Positions 24,137 through 31,261 of a DNA stretch of 38,461 nucleotides are shown in pieces (within the stretch, counting starts at the first letter, position 1; the number at the start of each line of letters is the position of its first letter). The notes beneath the pieces were generated by a model, which saw only the letters and a list, made by a program, of their open reading frames with translations, made no database searches and was not told the origin of the DNA. The DNA comes from Lentilactobacillus sunkii DSM 19904 (GTDB lineage: Bacteria > Bacillota > Bacilli > Lactobacillales > Lactobacillaceae), in the NCBI RefSeq assembly GCF_001435575.1, contig NZ_AZEA01000023.1:1-38461 (forward strand). Direction: 5' to 3'. The translations under genes were made by a program, and so were the position numbers.

Positions 24137-24779
24137 AACGAACCCTCTTTTCTAGTAAAGTCAAAATGATTGATAGCGGAATTAAAATGATGGCATAGCC
24201 AATTACCAAAACAAACAAATATTCATTCGACCGGTAATACAACCCAATCAAATCCAAAGCCGTATTTGTTAATTCCGGAATGGCAATCACCGTAAAAATC
24301 GACGTCTCCTTAATCAGGAAGATCACGTTGGCAGCCATCGCCGGAACGCTTAATGAGAATCCTTGCGGGAAGACAATGTAGCGGGCAAGCTGCCAGCGGC
24401 TTAAGCCAATTGCCTTTCCTGACTCCAACTGGCCTTTGGAAACGCCGTTGAAGCCACCGGTGAATCCCTCGGCCATGTAACTGCCTCCGAGAAAAACCAA
24501 TCCGATGATGCCACAAAGTTCTGCCCCGAACTTAATGCCAATCACGGGAAATGCATAATACAGGAAAAATAGCTGAATCAACAAAGGTGTATTTCTCGAT
24601 ATTTCAACATAAACAGATGCAATCTGGTGTAGGACGGGAACTTTAAAATATTGAAGCAGGCTAACAATTAATCCAACGATGATGGATCCGATTATCCCAA
24701 TGAACGAAAGCCAAAGAGTTAATTCAAATCCTTTGGTAAACATTGGTAAGCTCTGTTGGATAATAGCCCAGCTACTCAT
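24117..24779 (-). CDS. Amino-acid ABC transporter permease (first subunit)
   Basis: This 220-residue HisMQ-type permease has the EAA-like coupling loop ESGKAIGLSRWQLARYIVFPQGF and the N-terminal segment FTKGFELTLWLSFIG. AAGGAGGAG lies in front of the start ATG. It is the first gene of the four-gene operon and directly follows the T-box leader at 24824-25031. Confidence 0.94.
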   Translation of the reverse strand: MSSWAIIQQSLPMFTKGFELTLWLSFIGIIGSIIVGLIVSLLQYFKVPVLHQIASVYVEISRNTPLLIQLFFLYYAFPVIGIKFGAELCGIIGLVFLGGSYMAEGFTGGFNGVSKGQLESGKAIGLSRWQLARYIVFPQGFSLSVPAMAANVIFLIKETSIFTVIAIPELTNTALDLIGLYYRSNEYLFVLVIGYAIILIPLSIILTLLEKRVRYGSFGN

Positions 24780-24823
24780 TATTGATCATCTCCTCCTTAA
24801 TTTATTTAACAGTCATTGAACGC

Positions 24824-25031
24824 AAAAAGTCCCTGACAACTGGTACTACCAGCTGCCAGGGACGAATTAACGTGGTTCCACCCTTTTTCGCACCCATCAA
24901 ACAAAAGGTGCCTCGTTAAAAATACCTATTTAAGCTGAAACAACACAACTCAGAGCGCACTTTCAGTTATCTCCCGCCACTCTTTCACTATCAGTGGTCG
25001 CTTGATCGGGACAATAGCTTACTCTTCTCTT
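24824..25031 (-). ncRNA. T-box riboswitch upstream of the amino-acid importer, probable Cys specifier
   Basis: The T-box core GGGTGGAACCACG is at 24871-24883 and is followed by an intrinsic terminator (GTCCCTG..CAGGGAC, 24824-24863). In stem I the upper helix is AGCUAUU with GAUAACU. The S-turn strands AGUA and GAA are adjacent to it, and the next triplet followed by a purine is UGC (24957-24959), a Cys codon. The UGGA of the T-box requires a tRNA with discriminator U, which suits tRNA-Cys (also Thr and Gly). Both readings together favour Cys. Confidence 0.92.
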
Positions 25032-25032
25032 C

Positions 25033-25061
25033 AACATTGTGAAATTCAAAATGACTGTCAA
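25033..25061 (-). promoter_or_regulatory. Promoter of the T-box/importer transcript
   Basis: Consensus TTGACA at 25056-25061 and a weak -10 AATGTT at 25033-25038, 17 nt apart, just before T-box stem I. Confidence 0.6.
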
Positions 25062-25123
25062 TCAATTAACTAATAATGTAATGTTTAATGCCTTAAAAGT
25101 CAACTGTTTTTACTCATTAATTT

Positions 25124-25873
25124 TTAATGTGCCATGAAGCCCTGTTCTTGAATAATTGAAAACAAGTCTGCCCGCAGATTGTGGTTCCGATTCAATTCGG
25201 AAACAATGTGATGACTGAAAGTTTCCGTTCGGCCGTTTGTGCTTCGTGACCGGTAATAGTCACTTAACAGCTGATCATAATCAAGAAGTTGTTGATCAAA
25301 GTTTTCACCCAAATCATAGTGGTTACTGAAATGAAACTCGATTTTGGGCAGTCGGGGTTTCAGTTCTGGTTTGTCTTTTGGATACCCCAGTGCAATTCCC
25401 AACAGAGGGAAAGTCATCTCAGGTAAATGAAGGAGCTTAATCATTTGCCGGGGATCATTTAAAATGCTCCCCATAATCGTTCCGCCAAGGCCCATGCTTT
25501 CTGCAGCGACCATGATGTTCTCAGTCGCAATCGCCGTATCGAACACACTCGCCAAAAACTTGTCTGTTGAGTGCAAAATATAGGGATCGGTGCCGTTTTC
25601 CTGTGCGATTTTAAGATTCCGGTACTGATCGGCAACCATCACAAAGTAATGACCGCTCCTTAGCATCCATCCATGACCGGTAATCTTGGCAATTTCTTTC
25701 AATATGGCCGGATCAGTCACGCTAATAATCGAATATTGCTGTGAAAATGTGCTTGTCGACGCATGCTGGGCTGCATCAACCAATTCAGTTACCTGATGAG
25801 GGCTTAATGACTTATTTTCAAATTGCCGAATGCTTCGGTGCTGAGTGAGTGCTTCGAGTATTGGATTAGTCAA
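25124..25873 (-). CDS. NADPH-dependent flavin nitroreductase (NfsA/NfrA family)
   Basis: This 249-residue FMN protein belongs to the oxygen-insensitive nitroreductase family. It shows HRSIRQF (FMN phosphate contact), ASTSTFSQQYSIISV, AESMGLGGTIMGSI and LGIALGYP. The C-terminal segment with NGRTETFSHHIVSELN and ending near LFSIIQEQGF is the NfsA-type tail. The start is TTG at 25871-25873 with AGGAG 9 nt upstream. It reduces quinones, flavins or nitro compounds with NAD(P)H; the physiological substrate is not evident. It is divergent from the metal-transporter pair, with direct repeats in the shared upstream region. Confidence 0.92.
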   Translation of the reverse strand: MTNPILEALTQHRSIRQFENKSLSPHQVTELVDAAQHASTSTFSQQYSIISVTDPAILKEIAKITGHGWMLRSGHYFVMVADQYRNLKIAQENGTDPYILHSTDKFLASVFDTAIATENIMVAAESMGLGGTIMGSILNDPRQMIKLLHLPEMTFPLLGIALGYPKDKPELKPRLPKIEFHFSNHYDLGENFDQQLLDYDQLLSDYYRSRSTNGRTETFSHHIVSELNRNHNLRADLFSIIQEQGFMAH

Positions 25874-25889
25874 TGGGGTTATCTCCTAT

Positions 25890-25919
25890 TATTTGATAAT
25901 GATAACTAACTATTTGATA
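25890..25919. promoter_or_regulatory. Direct repeats and Fur-like box between nitroreductase and VIT genes
   Basis: TATTTGATA occurs at 25890-25898 and again at 25911-25919, exactly 21 bp (two helical turns) apart. GATAATGATAAC (25895-25906) between them resembles hexamer repeats of a Fur-type box. A regulator bound here would sit on the nitroreductase promoter region. Confidence 0.4.
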
Positions 25920-25993
25920 GCGGTTCTAAATTGGGATAATTTGATGAAATTATGGATATTTCATTTGTGCCATATCATCGGCGGTATTTTTAA

Positions 25994-26022
25994 TTTACAT
26001 TCGTTCTTATTAGGGTTAAAAT
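25994..26022 (+). promoter_or_regulatory. Promoter of the VIT-family gene pair
   Basis: TTTACA (25994-25999) and TAAAAT (26017-26022) with a 17-nt spacer, about 50 nt before the first start codon. Confidence 0.75.
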
Positions 26023-26070
26023 GAATTTCGTTGGATAATAATGATTATAAACTACAAAGTAGGTGAAACA

Positions 26071-26751
26071 ATGGCAAAGAAAAGATCGCTTTCTCAAAAA
26101 ATTAATGTCCTGCGGGCTTCAGTCATGGGCGCAAACGATGGGATCGTCTCAGTTGCCGGGATTGTTATTGGTGTTGCAGGTGCGACATCCAGTAACTTTG
26201 CAATTTTCATTTCAGGTATTTCCGGTATGTTAGCCGGGACTGTCTCTATGGCAATGGGTGAATTCGTTTCTGTTAACACGCAGAAGGATTCACAGCGCCA
26301 TGCCATCAGTCTCCAAAAAGCTGCACTGAACTCGGCGTATGATAATGAATTTAATACCGTCAAGCACAAGTTAATGGGCGACGGCATCTCTGATGATCTG
26401 GCTCATCAGGCCACCAAAGAAATGATGACCAAAGACCCAGTCAAAACAACCGTCCGTCAAAAATACGGCTTTAACGTTGGCGAGTATACCAATCCGTTAT
26501 CAGCAGCGATTGCGTCAATGATTTCATTTCCGACAGGTTCAATTCTACCACTGTTAGCAATTACGATGTTCCCAAAAGCCATCCGAATTCAAGCCACATT
26601 CTTAGCGGTCATTGTCGCTTTGGCGATTACCGGCTACGCTGCTGCCCAACTGGGAAATGCCAACAAAACTCACGGCATGATTCGAAATATCGTTTCCGGT
26701 GTCTTAACCATGTTGGTAACTTACACAATCGGAACCTTAATTGGTTCATAA
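26071..26751 (+). CDS. VIT/CCC1-family membrane protein (Fe2+/Mn2+ transporter), first copy
   Basis: This 226-residue protein has the VIT signature at its N-terminus, KINVLRASVMGANDGIVSVAGIV, an early membrane hairpin with SGMLAGTVSMAMGEFVSVNTQKD, a soluble metal-binding helical region (about 75-140) and C-terminal membrane segments. The family exports iron or manganese from the cytosol. ATG at 26071 is chosen because AGGTGA lies just upstream; the ATG ten codons earlier has no ribosome site. A paralogue follows after 26 nt. The pair probably acts as two separate or partnered metal exporters. Confidence 0.9.
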   Translation: MAKKRSLSQKINVLRASVMGANDGIVSVAGIVIGVAGATSSNFAIFISGISGMLAGTVSMAMGEFVSVNTQKDSQRHAISLQKAALNSAYDNEFNTVKHKLMGDGISDDLAHQATKEMMTKDPVKTTVRQKYGFNVGEYTNPLSAAIASMISFPTGSILPLLAITMFPKAIRIQATFLAVIVALAITGYAAAQLGNANKTHGMIRNIVSGVLTMLVTYTIGTLIGS

Positions 26752-26777
26752 ATCAACCATAGATGGGAGGAACTGGC

Positions 26778-27482
26778 ATGGAAAATGCTAAATCCAAGAA
26801 TAAAAAAGAGTCACAAACCATGGAGGAAAAGCTGAACACCCTGCGTGCCGGCGTTTTAGGCTCAAATGACGGGATCCTGACGGTTGTTGGTGTCCTGTTC
26901 AGTGTTGCCGTGGCAACCACTAATCAATTTACAATCTTTATTGCGGGTTTGTCCGATTTGCTGGCCTGTGCGTTTTCAATGGCTTCAGGGGAATATGCTT
27001 CCGTTAGTACTCAAAAGGATACTGAAAAATCAGTTGTCGCAAAAGAAAAGCAACTCTTGAAGACCGATTTTGACACCGATTTGAGAGTCGTTTCCGATTA
27101 TTACGTCGATCAAGGAGTGTCAAAAGAAACTGCAGATAAGATCGCCAAGGACTTGATGAGTAAAAAGCCCTTGGAAACGATCGTCAACGTTAAATATGAT
27201 TTGCAATTAGGCCATTATATGAACCCCTGGAACGCGGCGTTTTCATCCCTATTCTCTGCCTCGGCCGGCGGCATTTTCCCACTATGTGCAATGACCTTGT
27301 CACCCATTGCGTTTCAATGGCCAGCCACTATCCTGGCAGTTTGTTTATCGGTGGGCCTGACCGGTTACCTAAGTGCCCGGCTTGGAAACGGGTTAGTCAA
27401 AACAGCTATTATTCGAAATGTCATCGTTGGAATTATCACGATGATCATCCATTATTCTTTAGGAATCTTACTTGCAGCGTAA
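26778..27482 (+). CDS. VIT/CCC1-family membrane protein (Fe2+/Mn2+ transporter), second copy
   Basis: This 234-residue paralogue of the preceding gene has EEKLNTLRAGVLGSNDGILTVVG and SDLLACAFSMASGEYASVSTQKD. It carries a slightly longer, Lys-rich N-terminus. ATG at 26778 has GGAGG 7 nt upstream; a five-codon longer frame starting within that site is rejected. The two copies are clearly diverged, so the duplication is old. The gene ends 40 nt before a strong terminator and forms an operon with the first copy. Confidence 0.9.
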   Translation: MENAKSKNKKESQTMEEKLNTLRAGVLGSNDGILTVVGVLFSVAVATTNQFTIFIAGLSDLLACAFSMASGEYASVSTQKDTEKSVVAKEKQLLKTDFDTDLRVVSDYYVDQGVSKETADKIAKDLMSKKPLETIVNVKYDLQLGHYMNPWNAAFSSLFSASAGGIFPLCAMTLSPIAFQWPATILAVCLSVGLTGYLSARLGNGLVKTAIIRNVIVGIITMIIHYSLGILLAA

Positions 27483-27522
27483 ATTGTTCAAAATACCTGC
27501 TAACAATAAGCAATCTAAGATT

Positions 27523-27569
27523 AGATCCAGTTAAAACTGTTTGAATTTCAGTTTTAACTGGATCTTTTC
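27523..27569 (+). terminator. Intrinsic terminator of the VIT gene pair
   Basis: A perfect 17-bp stem pairs 27523-27539 with 27549-27565 around TTTGAATTT and is followed by TTTTCT. Confidence 0.92.
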
Positions 27570-27652
27570 TATTACACTGAAGATGGAGGCTGTGACAAAA
27601 CTGACGTTTTACTCGAAGCCCCTTTTAATTTCTCCTGTTATATAGCCATAAC

Positions 27653-27763
27653 GTGTGCCAAAAGGCTGCTTCCTATGCATAACTACGAATAACTTTCCGA
27701 GCTTTCAGCTCAAAAAGTTATCCTAGGTTATGCTACGGAAGCAAAATCGCCTTTTTGGCACAC
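27653..27763. repeat. 111-nt imperfect palindromic element
   Basis: Paired blocks from outside in are GTGTGCCAAAAGGC / GCC(T)TTTTGGCACAC, GCTTCC / GGAAGC, TGCATAAC / GTTATGC, and an inner stem with AACTTT..AGCT / AGCT..AAAGTT. It lies between convergent genes and ends 10 nt from the metalloprotease stop codon. A sequence GAGGCTGTGACAAAACT at 27586-27602 precedes it. There is no coding capacity; it may be a MITE-like or REP-like element that also ends transcription. Confidence 0.65.
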
Positions 27764-27773
27764 TTCCTTTTGT

Positions 27774-28466
27774 TTATTGTGGGATTCCATGATAAAGCTG
27801 TGCCAAATGCTTGGCATCCACCTCTGGAATACTATATAGGTACGTTGGCGCTGCCTGCTGCATAATTGAATGTGGGCTGTCACTATGTTCCAATCCCAAG
27901 TCATGGCCCAGTTCATGCATCGCAACACTGGCCTGTTCGTTAACTGAATCGTAGTGAGCCTGCTTCAGGGAATCGATAATCAAATAGCTTTTATTTTGAT
28001 CCACAAATAACGGCACGCCATCCACATGGCTAAAGGCTTCACTGGTATAGCCGACAACGCCACCCGCGATATTTTCAACCGTGCCTTCACCCTCATGATA
28101 AGACTGTTTCACGGTCAAAATAACGTCAGCTTGGTTGTATCTAGTCGCCGAAATCAGGTTCACAACATCGACCGCATTCCACGCCTTTACCGCCTGCATC
28201 CAGGCAACTCGATAATGTGCGGGTATCTGCTTCGTAATATAGTAGGAGATTGTCTTGGTGGGCCAGTGAAAATTGGTTTTAGGACTATAGGCGGGCGTTG
28301 AGGTCGTGTCAACTTGTTCAGTTGGCGTATTATTTTGATCAAGCACAGCTGGGGATAGTTTGATGGCAAACCCGGCCAGTATGAATAGCAGGTAGATCAC
28401 AACGGTCCCGATACCTACCCAAATCGCTTTCCAAATGAACTTTTTATTGAAAAATCGATCGATCAT
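27774..28466 (-). CDS. Membrane-anchored matrixin-type zinc metalloprotease
   Basis: This 230-residue protein has one N-terminal membrane segment (about residues 11-35), no clear cleavage site, and an extracellular catalytic domain. The metzincin zinc motif HELGHDLGLEH is at residues 184-194, with the Met-turn in HSIMQQ (Met202). The N-terminal part of the domain (FHWPTKTISYYI..RVAWMQAVKAWN) is typical of peptidase family M10A. ATG at 28464-28466 is chosen because AGGTGA lies 6 nt upstream; the ATG two codons earlier touches that site. No propeptide cysteine switch is seen. It could trim surface proteins or peptides; the substrate is unknown. Confidence 0.9.
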   Translation of the reverse strand: MIDRFFNKKFIWKAIWVGIGTVVIYLLFILAGFAIKLSPAVLDQNNTPTEQVDTTSTPAYSPKTNFHWPTKTISYYITKQIPAHYRVAWMQAVKAWNAVDVVNLISATRYNQADVILTVKQSYHEGEGTVENIAGGVVGYTSEAFSHVDGVPLFVDQNKSYLIIDSLKQAHYDSVNEQASVAMHELGHDLGLEHSDSPHSIMQQAAPTYLYSIPEVDAKHLAQLYHGIPQ

Positions 28467-28667
28467 GATCATTCACCTAGCTTCATTCATTTACTCCTTC
28501 AGCATAGCACATCCCAATGATAACGCGCTTAAGCGAACTTTGTTAGATACTAATATCAGCAACTTAGTACAGATTTGTAAATTGTGGTGCTAGCTTTCAT
28601 GGTGTTAGTCCCCCAACAGGTCCTTAGAGAAGTAGCTCTGTCAGGGCTGCTCTCTTTGTACATAAAA

Positions 28668-28697
28668 AACTGCTTACAATAGCAGTTGTAAGCAGTT
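28668..28697 (-). terminator. Perfect hairpin with a T-run on the minus strand only
   Basis: AACTGCTTACAA (28668-28679) and TTGTAAGCAGTT (28686-28697) form a perfect 12-bp stem with a 6-nt loop. On the minus strand six T residues follow. No minus-strand gene is visible upstream of it, so it may terminate an unannotated RNA. Confidence 0.65.
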
Positions 28698-28876
28698 CGG
28701 TAATTCCTTATGTTTCAGATTTATTGTGACATTAATTACCAATTTATTTTAGAGCTTATAAGTGATCTTCCTGTTAAGCAGATGGAGATTTAATGATTAG
28801 ATTATTAATTATATAATTTTTTCCAAATAAGTCATACTTTCTTCTCAGCTTCTTCATATTAATAAAGTATTATTGT

Positions 28877-28941
28877 TTTTATCACAAAAATCACATTCAT
28901 ACAATGATACACGGATTTCTATTGTTGTTACTGTGATAAAA
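28877..28941. promoter_or_regulatory. 10-bp inverted repeat flanking the presumed helveticin-like promoter
   Basis: TTTTATCACA (28877-28886) and TGTGATAAAA (28932-28941) are perfect inverted copies 45 nt apart, and a possible -10 (TACAAT, 28900-28905) lies between them. The right copy sits 33 nt before the start codon. It could be a two-site operator. Confidence 0.45.
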
Positions 28942-28974
28942 CACAGTATTGCTATTACTGAGGAGGTAATTACT

Positions 28975-29979
28975 ATGGCAGTTAAGAATGTAACACCTAA
29001 CCACGAATATACAATGACCGGACTTGGCAGTAATCGAATTGTCCAGAAAGCCGTTATTGATTTCACAGGTAAATATCTATATGCCTTACAATTAAGAACG
29101 TCAGACCCTTCACCAGATTCATTATTATCCCGAGTCACAATTGCAGACTCAAATGAAGCAACTGGCATTAAACCCAGTGGATCAACCATTGACTTTTCAA
29201 GCGGAGAATCAATGGTTCTTGAAGAATTTGGGCATGGTGAAACTTTAGAGCAGTATCTTCCTAAAGGAGCTGATTATTTTTGGGTAGCAACTGGTGCGAA
29301 TGGCGATCCAGTTAATGGCACACACTGGGCGAGACAAATTGGCTTAATCCAGTTTCAAGCAGGTCAAACACTTAACTATAGAAATGCTATGCGCCTTTCT
29401 AGTATTAGCAGTGCCAACAAGAATGGTGAGCCTTTCGCAGAACTATTGCGTTGTGATGCAGCGCTATCGAGCAATGGTTCGCGACTGATTATTATGGGAC
29501 AGTCCATTAAGGATAACAATAATAATTATACAAGACAGTTAACTTGTTATGAAACAGCAAAAATTGTTCCATTTATGGAATCCTTTCAGACTCTGAACAC
29601 GCCATGTACTGAAAAGACAATCAAGAGTGCTTGCGTAAGTGCCTATATCTTCACACACCATTTGCCTTGGGATTCTCAACAAGGTCTTGAATTTAATGAT
29701 AGTAACAAAGTCTATATTTCTGGTGGTCATCAAAAATCTGACAACTCACAACAAGAAACCCAACGACCACATATTTTAAAAGGAGATTGGCGATTTACAC
29801 CCGGTAATTATGAAACAGTGCAACTAAATCTTAACGACTCCCAGCACAATCCCGATCTTGTTGAAACTGAAGGCCTTCAATTACATGGAGATAATGTTTA
29901 TGTTGGAATTGAAGATCACGTACAATCTCCTGCAATCCACATGATTTATAGCTTTGCAAAAAATGAATTCTCAGTTTAA
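28975..29979 (+). CDS. Helveticin J-like protein (class III bacteriocin family)
   Basis: This 334-residue protein resembles helveticin J in several places: VIDFTGKYLYALQLR near the start, HWARQIGLIQF, a middle segment LLRCDAALSSNGSRLIIMGQS, QGLEFNDSNKVYISGGHQ, and VETEGLQLHGDNVYVGIEDH near the C-terminus. Helveticin J is a large heat-labile antibacterial protein without a signal peptide, and none is seen here. The ATG at 28975-28977 follows GGAGG by 8 nt; the longer frame starting further upstream runs through the promoter and is rejected. No immunity or export gene is evident beside it, though a secreted protein is encoded convergently. Many lactobacilli carry such genes without shown killing activity, so the function remains a prediction. 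Confidence 0.8.
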   Translation: MAVKNVTPNHEYTMTGLGSNRIVQKAVIDFTGKYLYALQLRTSDPSPDSLLSRVTIADSNEATGIKPSGSTIDFSSGESMVLEEFGHGETLEQYLPKGADYFWVATGANGDPVNGTHWARQIGLIQFQAGQTLNYRNAMRLSSISSANKNGEPFAELLRCDAALSSNGSRLIIMGQSIKDNNNNYTRQLTCYETAKIVPFMESFQTLNTPCTEKTIKSACVSAYIFTHHLPWDSQQGLEFNDSNKVYISGGHQKSDNSQQETQRPHILKGDWRFTPGNYETVQLNLNDSQHNPDLVETEGLQLHGDNVYVGIEDHVQSPAIHMIYSFAKNEFSV

Positions 29980-30008
29980 AAAAGAAGCTCAATGTGAGCT
30001 TCTTTTTT
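29978..30008. terminator. Bidirectional terminator between helveticin-like and secreted-protein genes
   Basis: The palindrome AAAAAAGAAGCTCA / TGAGCTTCTTTTTT with ATG in the loop overlaps both stop codons and has A and T runs for both strands. Confidence 0.9.
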
Positions 30009-30858
30009 ATTCTTTTGATACCGTAACAAAAGTAAAGAAATTCTGGTTTCCGATTGTGTACATGCTAGCTGAAATATCATTATTTAAACGGTAAGGTGTG
30101 TGCTGATTAGCAATAGCTAAACGATATTGATAAAGTCCCTTAGTGCGAACCTTACTGTCAGAAACACCTTTAAGTTTATGCCCATAATATAAATACGTCA
30201 CATTCCCTTTAACAACTGAACGATTTATCTTAGTATAACTGGTTGGAATAGTTTGCTTTTGGTAAGCACTTATAATGTTTTCAGCAGCTCGCCGGTTAGC
30301 ATACTTATAATATTCAACGTAGCCATCCGAAGTCAGCTTAACAGCGTTACTATCATATGTTCCAAACTGTAAAAATCCAGTTAACCCGCCAGAATACAGT
30401 ACATTATTGCCATATGGGAGCATGTATCCTGGACGCTTAATCCGCACAGTATTTGAAGAATAATTAATAGCAAAGGTTGGCCCGCCAACCAAACGATTTT
30501 TACCAAGTAGCTTATGCTTTAGAGTATAACTAAGATCGACACCAGTCCCGTAAAGCACCTTTTTGCTATTCTTTGAACCTGTAAATTGAGAATCAATAAT
30601 CGTTCCCCTAGGCATGATGATATTCGCACGATGCGTCAATCCATCTCGATTGGCTCCTGGTTCGTTAACGTAATAGTATATAGATGCCTTGGTATTCTTA
30701 GTTAATTTGTAAAAACGATGCTTAATGCCATTCTTTTTAATATAGCTGGAACTCACCCGCTTCACATTGCTGGCAGATGCAGATACCATTGCTAATCCCA
30801 ATGCTCCTAATGAAACACTGGCAATGACTAGTAAACTAATCAATCCTTTTTTCTTCAT
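30007..30858 (-). CDS. Secreted protein of unknown function
   Basis: This 283-residue protein has a clear Sec signal peptide: MKKKG, a hydrophobic core to about residue 26, and cleavage after SASA. The mature part is basic and rich in Tyr, Ser, Asn and Lys, as in surface proteins of lactobacilli, with the stretch YYKYANRRAAENIISAY. There is no LPXTG motif and no transmembrane anchor. The ATG at 30856-30858 has AGGAGG 7 nt upstream, so six codons of the longest frame are dropped. It converges on the helveticin-like gene. I do not recognise a family; a cell-wall role is a guess from composition. Confidence 0.8.
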   Translation of the reverse strand: MKKKGLISLLVIASVSLGALGLAMVSASASNVKRVSSSYIKKNGIKHRFYKLTKNTKASIYYYVNEPGANRDGLTHRANIIMPRGTIIDSQFTGSKNSKKVLYGTGVDLSYTLKHKLLGKNRLVGGPTFAINYSSNTVRIKRPGYMLPYGNNVLYSGGLTGFLQFGTYDSNAVKLTSDGYVEYYKYANRRAAENIISAYQKQTIPTSYTKINRSVVKGNVTYLYYGHKLKGVSDSKVRTKGLYQYRLAIANQHTPYRLNNDISASMYTIGNQNFFTFVTVSKE

Positions 30859-31053
30859 AGGTGTTCCTCCTGTCACTCAAAAGTTTATCTGATTCCTTAC
30901 AAAATAGCTACTTTTTTGGTTGGCAATTACAGTTTCTAGAGTGTTCAGTCTGCTGCATCTTAACCTGGCTGCTTTTCGCATTCACAGTTCTTCGAGAGGG
31001 TCTGGCGTTTGTCCAACCTGGAAAGGTGGTTTTAAATTCGTTTAAACATCCCC

Positions 31054-31059
31054 ATTATA
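31054..31059 (-). promoter_or_regulatory. Possible -10 box of the secreted-protein gene
   Basis: TATAAT on the minus strand at 31054-31059 is perfect, but no convincing -35 lies 16-18 nt upstream. The remainder of 30859-31111 shows no gene; a 72-codon frame on the plus strand has no ribosome site. Confidence 0.35.
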
Positions 31060-31111
31060 ACGTACCTAACCATGGCTGATTCGAATAATTTTTTGTCTGA
31101 AAGAGCAATTT

Positions 31112-31138
31112 TTAGCACTCTCGACATCTGAGTGCTAA
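31112..31138. promoter_or_regulatory. CIRCE element (HrcA operator)
   Basis: TTAGCACTC, 9 nt, GAGTGCTAA is a perfect match to the CIRCE consensus. It lies directly upstream of the -35 box of the first Hsp20 gene and predicts repression by HrcA until heat shock. Confidence 0.96.
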
Positions 31139-31141
31139 ATG

Positions 31142-31170
31142 CTGGCATTCATTTCAAAACTGATTATTAT
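31142..31170 (+). promoter_or_regulatory. Promoter of the Hsp20 genes
   Basis: CTGGCA (31142-31147) and TATTAT (31165-31170) with a 17-nt spacer, starting 4 nt after CIRCE. Confidence 0.7.
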
Positions 31171-31201
31171 AGAAGATGAAAGGTTAAGGAGGAACAAAAA
31201 A

Positions 31202-31228
31202 GTGAAGTGTTGTTCCCCATTACCTTGA
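31202..31228 (+). CDS. Possible 8-codon upstream ORF in the Hsp20 leader
   Basis: A full AAGGAGG (31186-31192) lies 9 nt before GTG, which opens the frame MKCCSPLP followed by TGA. It ends 33 nt before the Hsp20 start codon. Two adjacent Cys codons are notable in so short a peptide. It may be a leader peptide or a chance ribosome-binding decoy. Confidence 0.35.
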   Translation: MKCCSPLP

Positions 31229-31261
31229 ATCATAATTTCGAAAATAAGGAGATAGATATTT

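Larger units (their letters stand above)
28467..28974. other. Intergenic region of about 500 nt without a recognisable gene
   Basis: It contains a hairpin-forming stretch at 28621-28656 (AGAGAAGTAGC with GCTGCTCTCT), the strong hairpin at 28668-28697, and the inverted repeats at 28877-28941. It is AT-rich and holds no ORF with a ribosome site. No transposase remnant was recognised. Confidence 0.5.

Noticed and set aside
27586-27763. CRISPR array
   Set aside because: The repeats are inverted arms of one palindrome and not regularly spaced direct repeats; no cas genes are present.
28621-28660. Possible type I toxin-antitoxin RNA (hairpin near the orphan terminator)
   Set aside because: I looked for a short hydrophobic toxin ORF on both strands nearby and found only frames of 7 to 14 codons without ribosome sites.
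28873-28974. N-terminal extension of the helveticin-like frame by 34 codons
   Set aside because: It covers the inverted repeats and presumed promoter; GGAGG before the ATG at 28975 fixes the start.
28854-29189. 111-codon minus-strand frame over the helveticin-like gene start
   Set aside because: It lies antisense to a well-supported gene, has no ribosome site and resembles no family; it is a shadow frame.
30861-31079. 72-codon plus-strand frame between the secreted-protein gene and CIRCE
   Set aside because: There is no ribosome site, it is Phe/Leu/Cys-rich by chance composition, and it covers the likely promoter region of the minus-strand gene.
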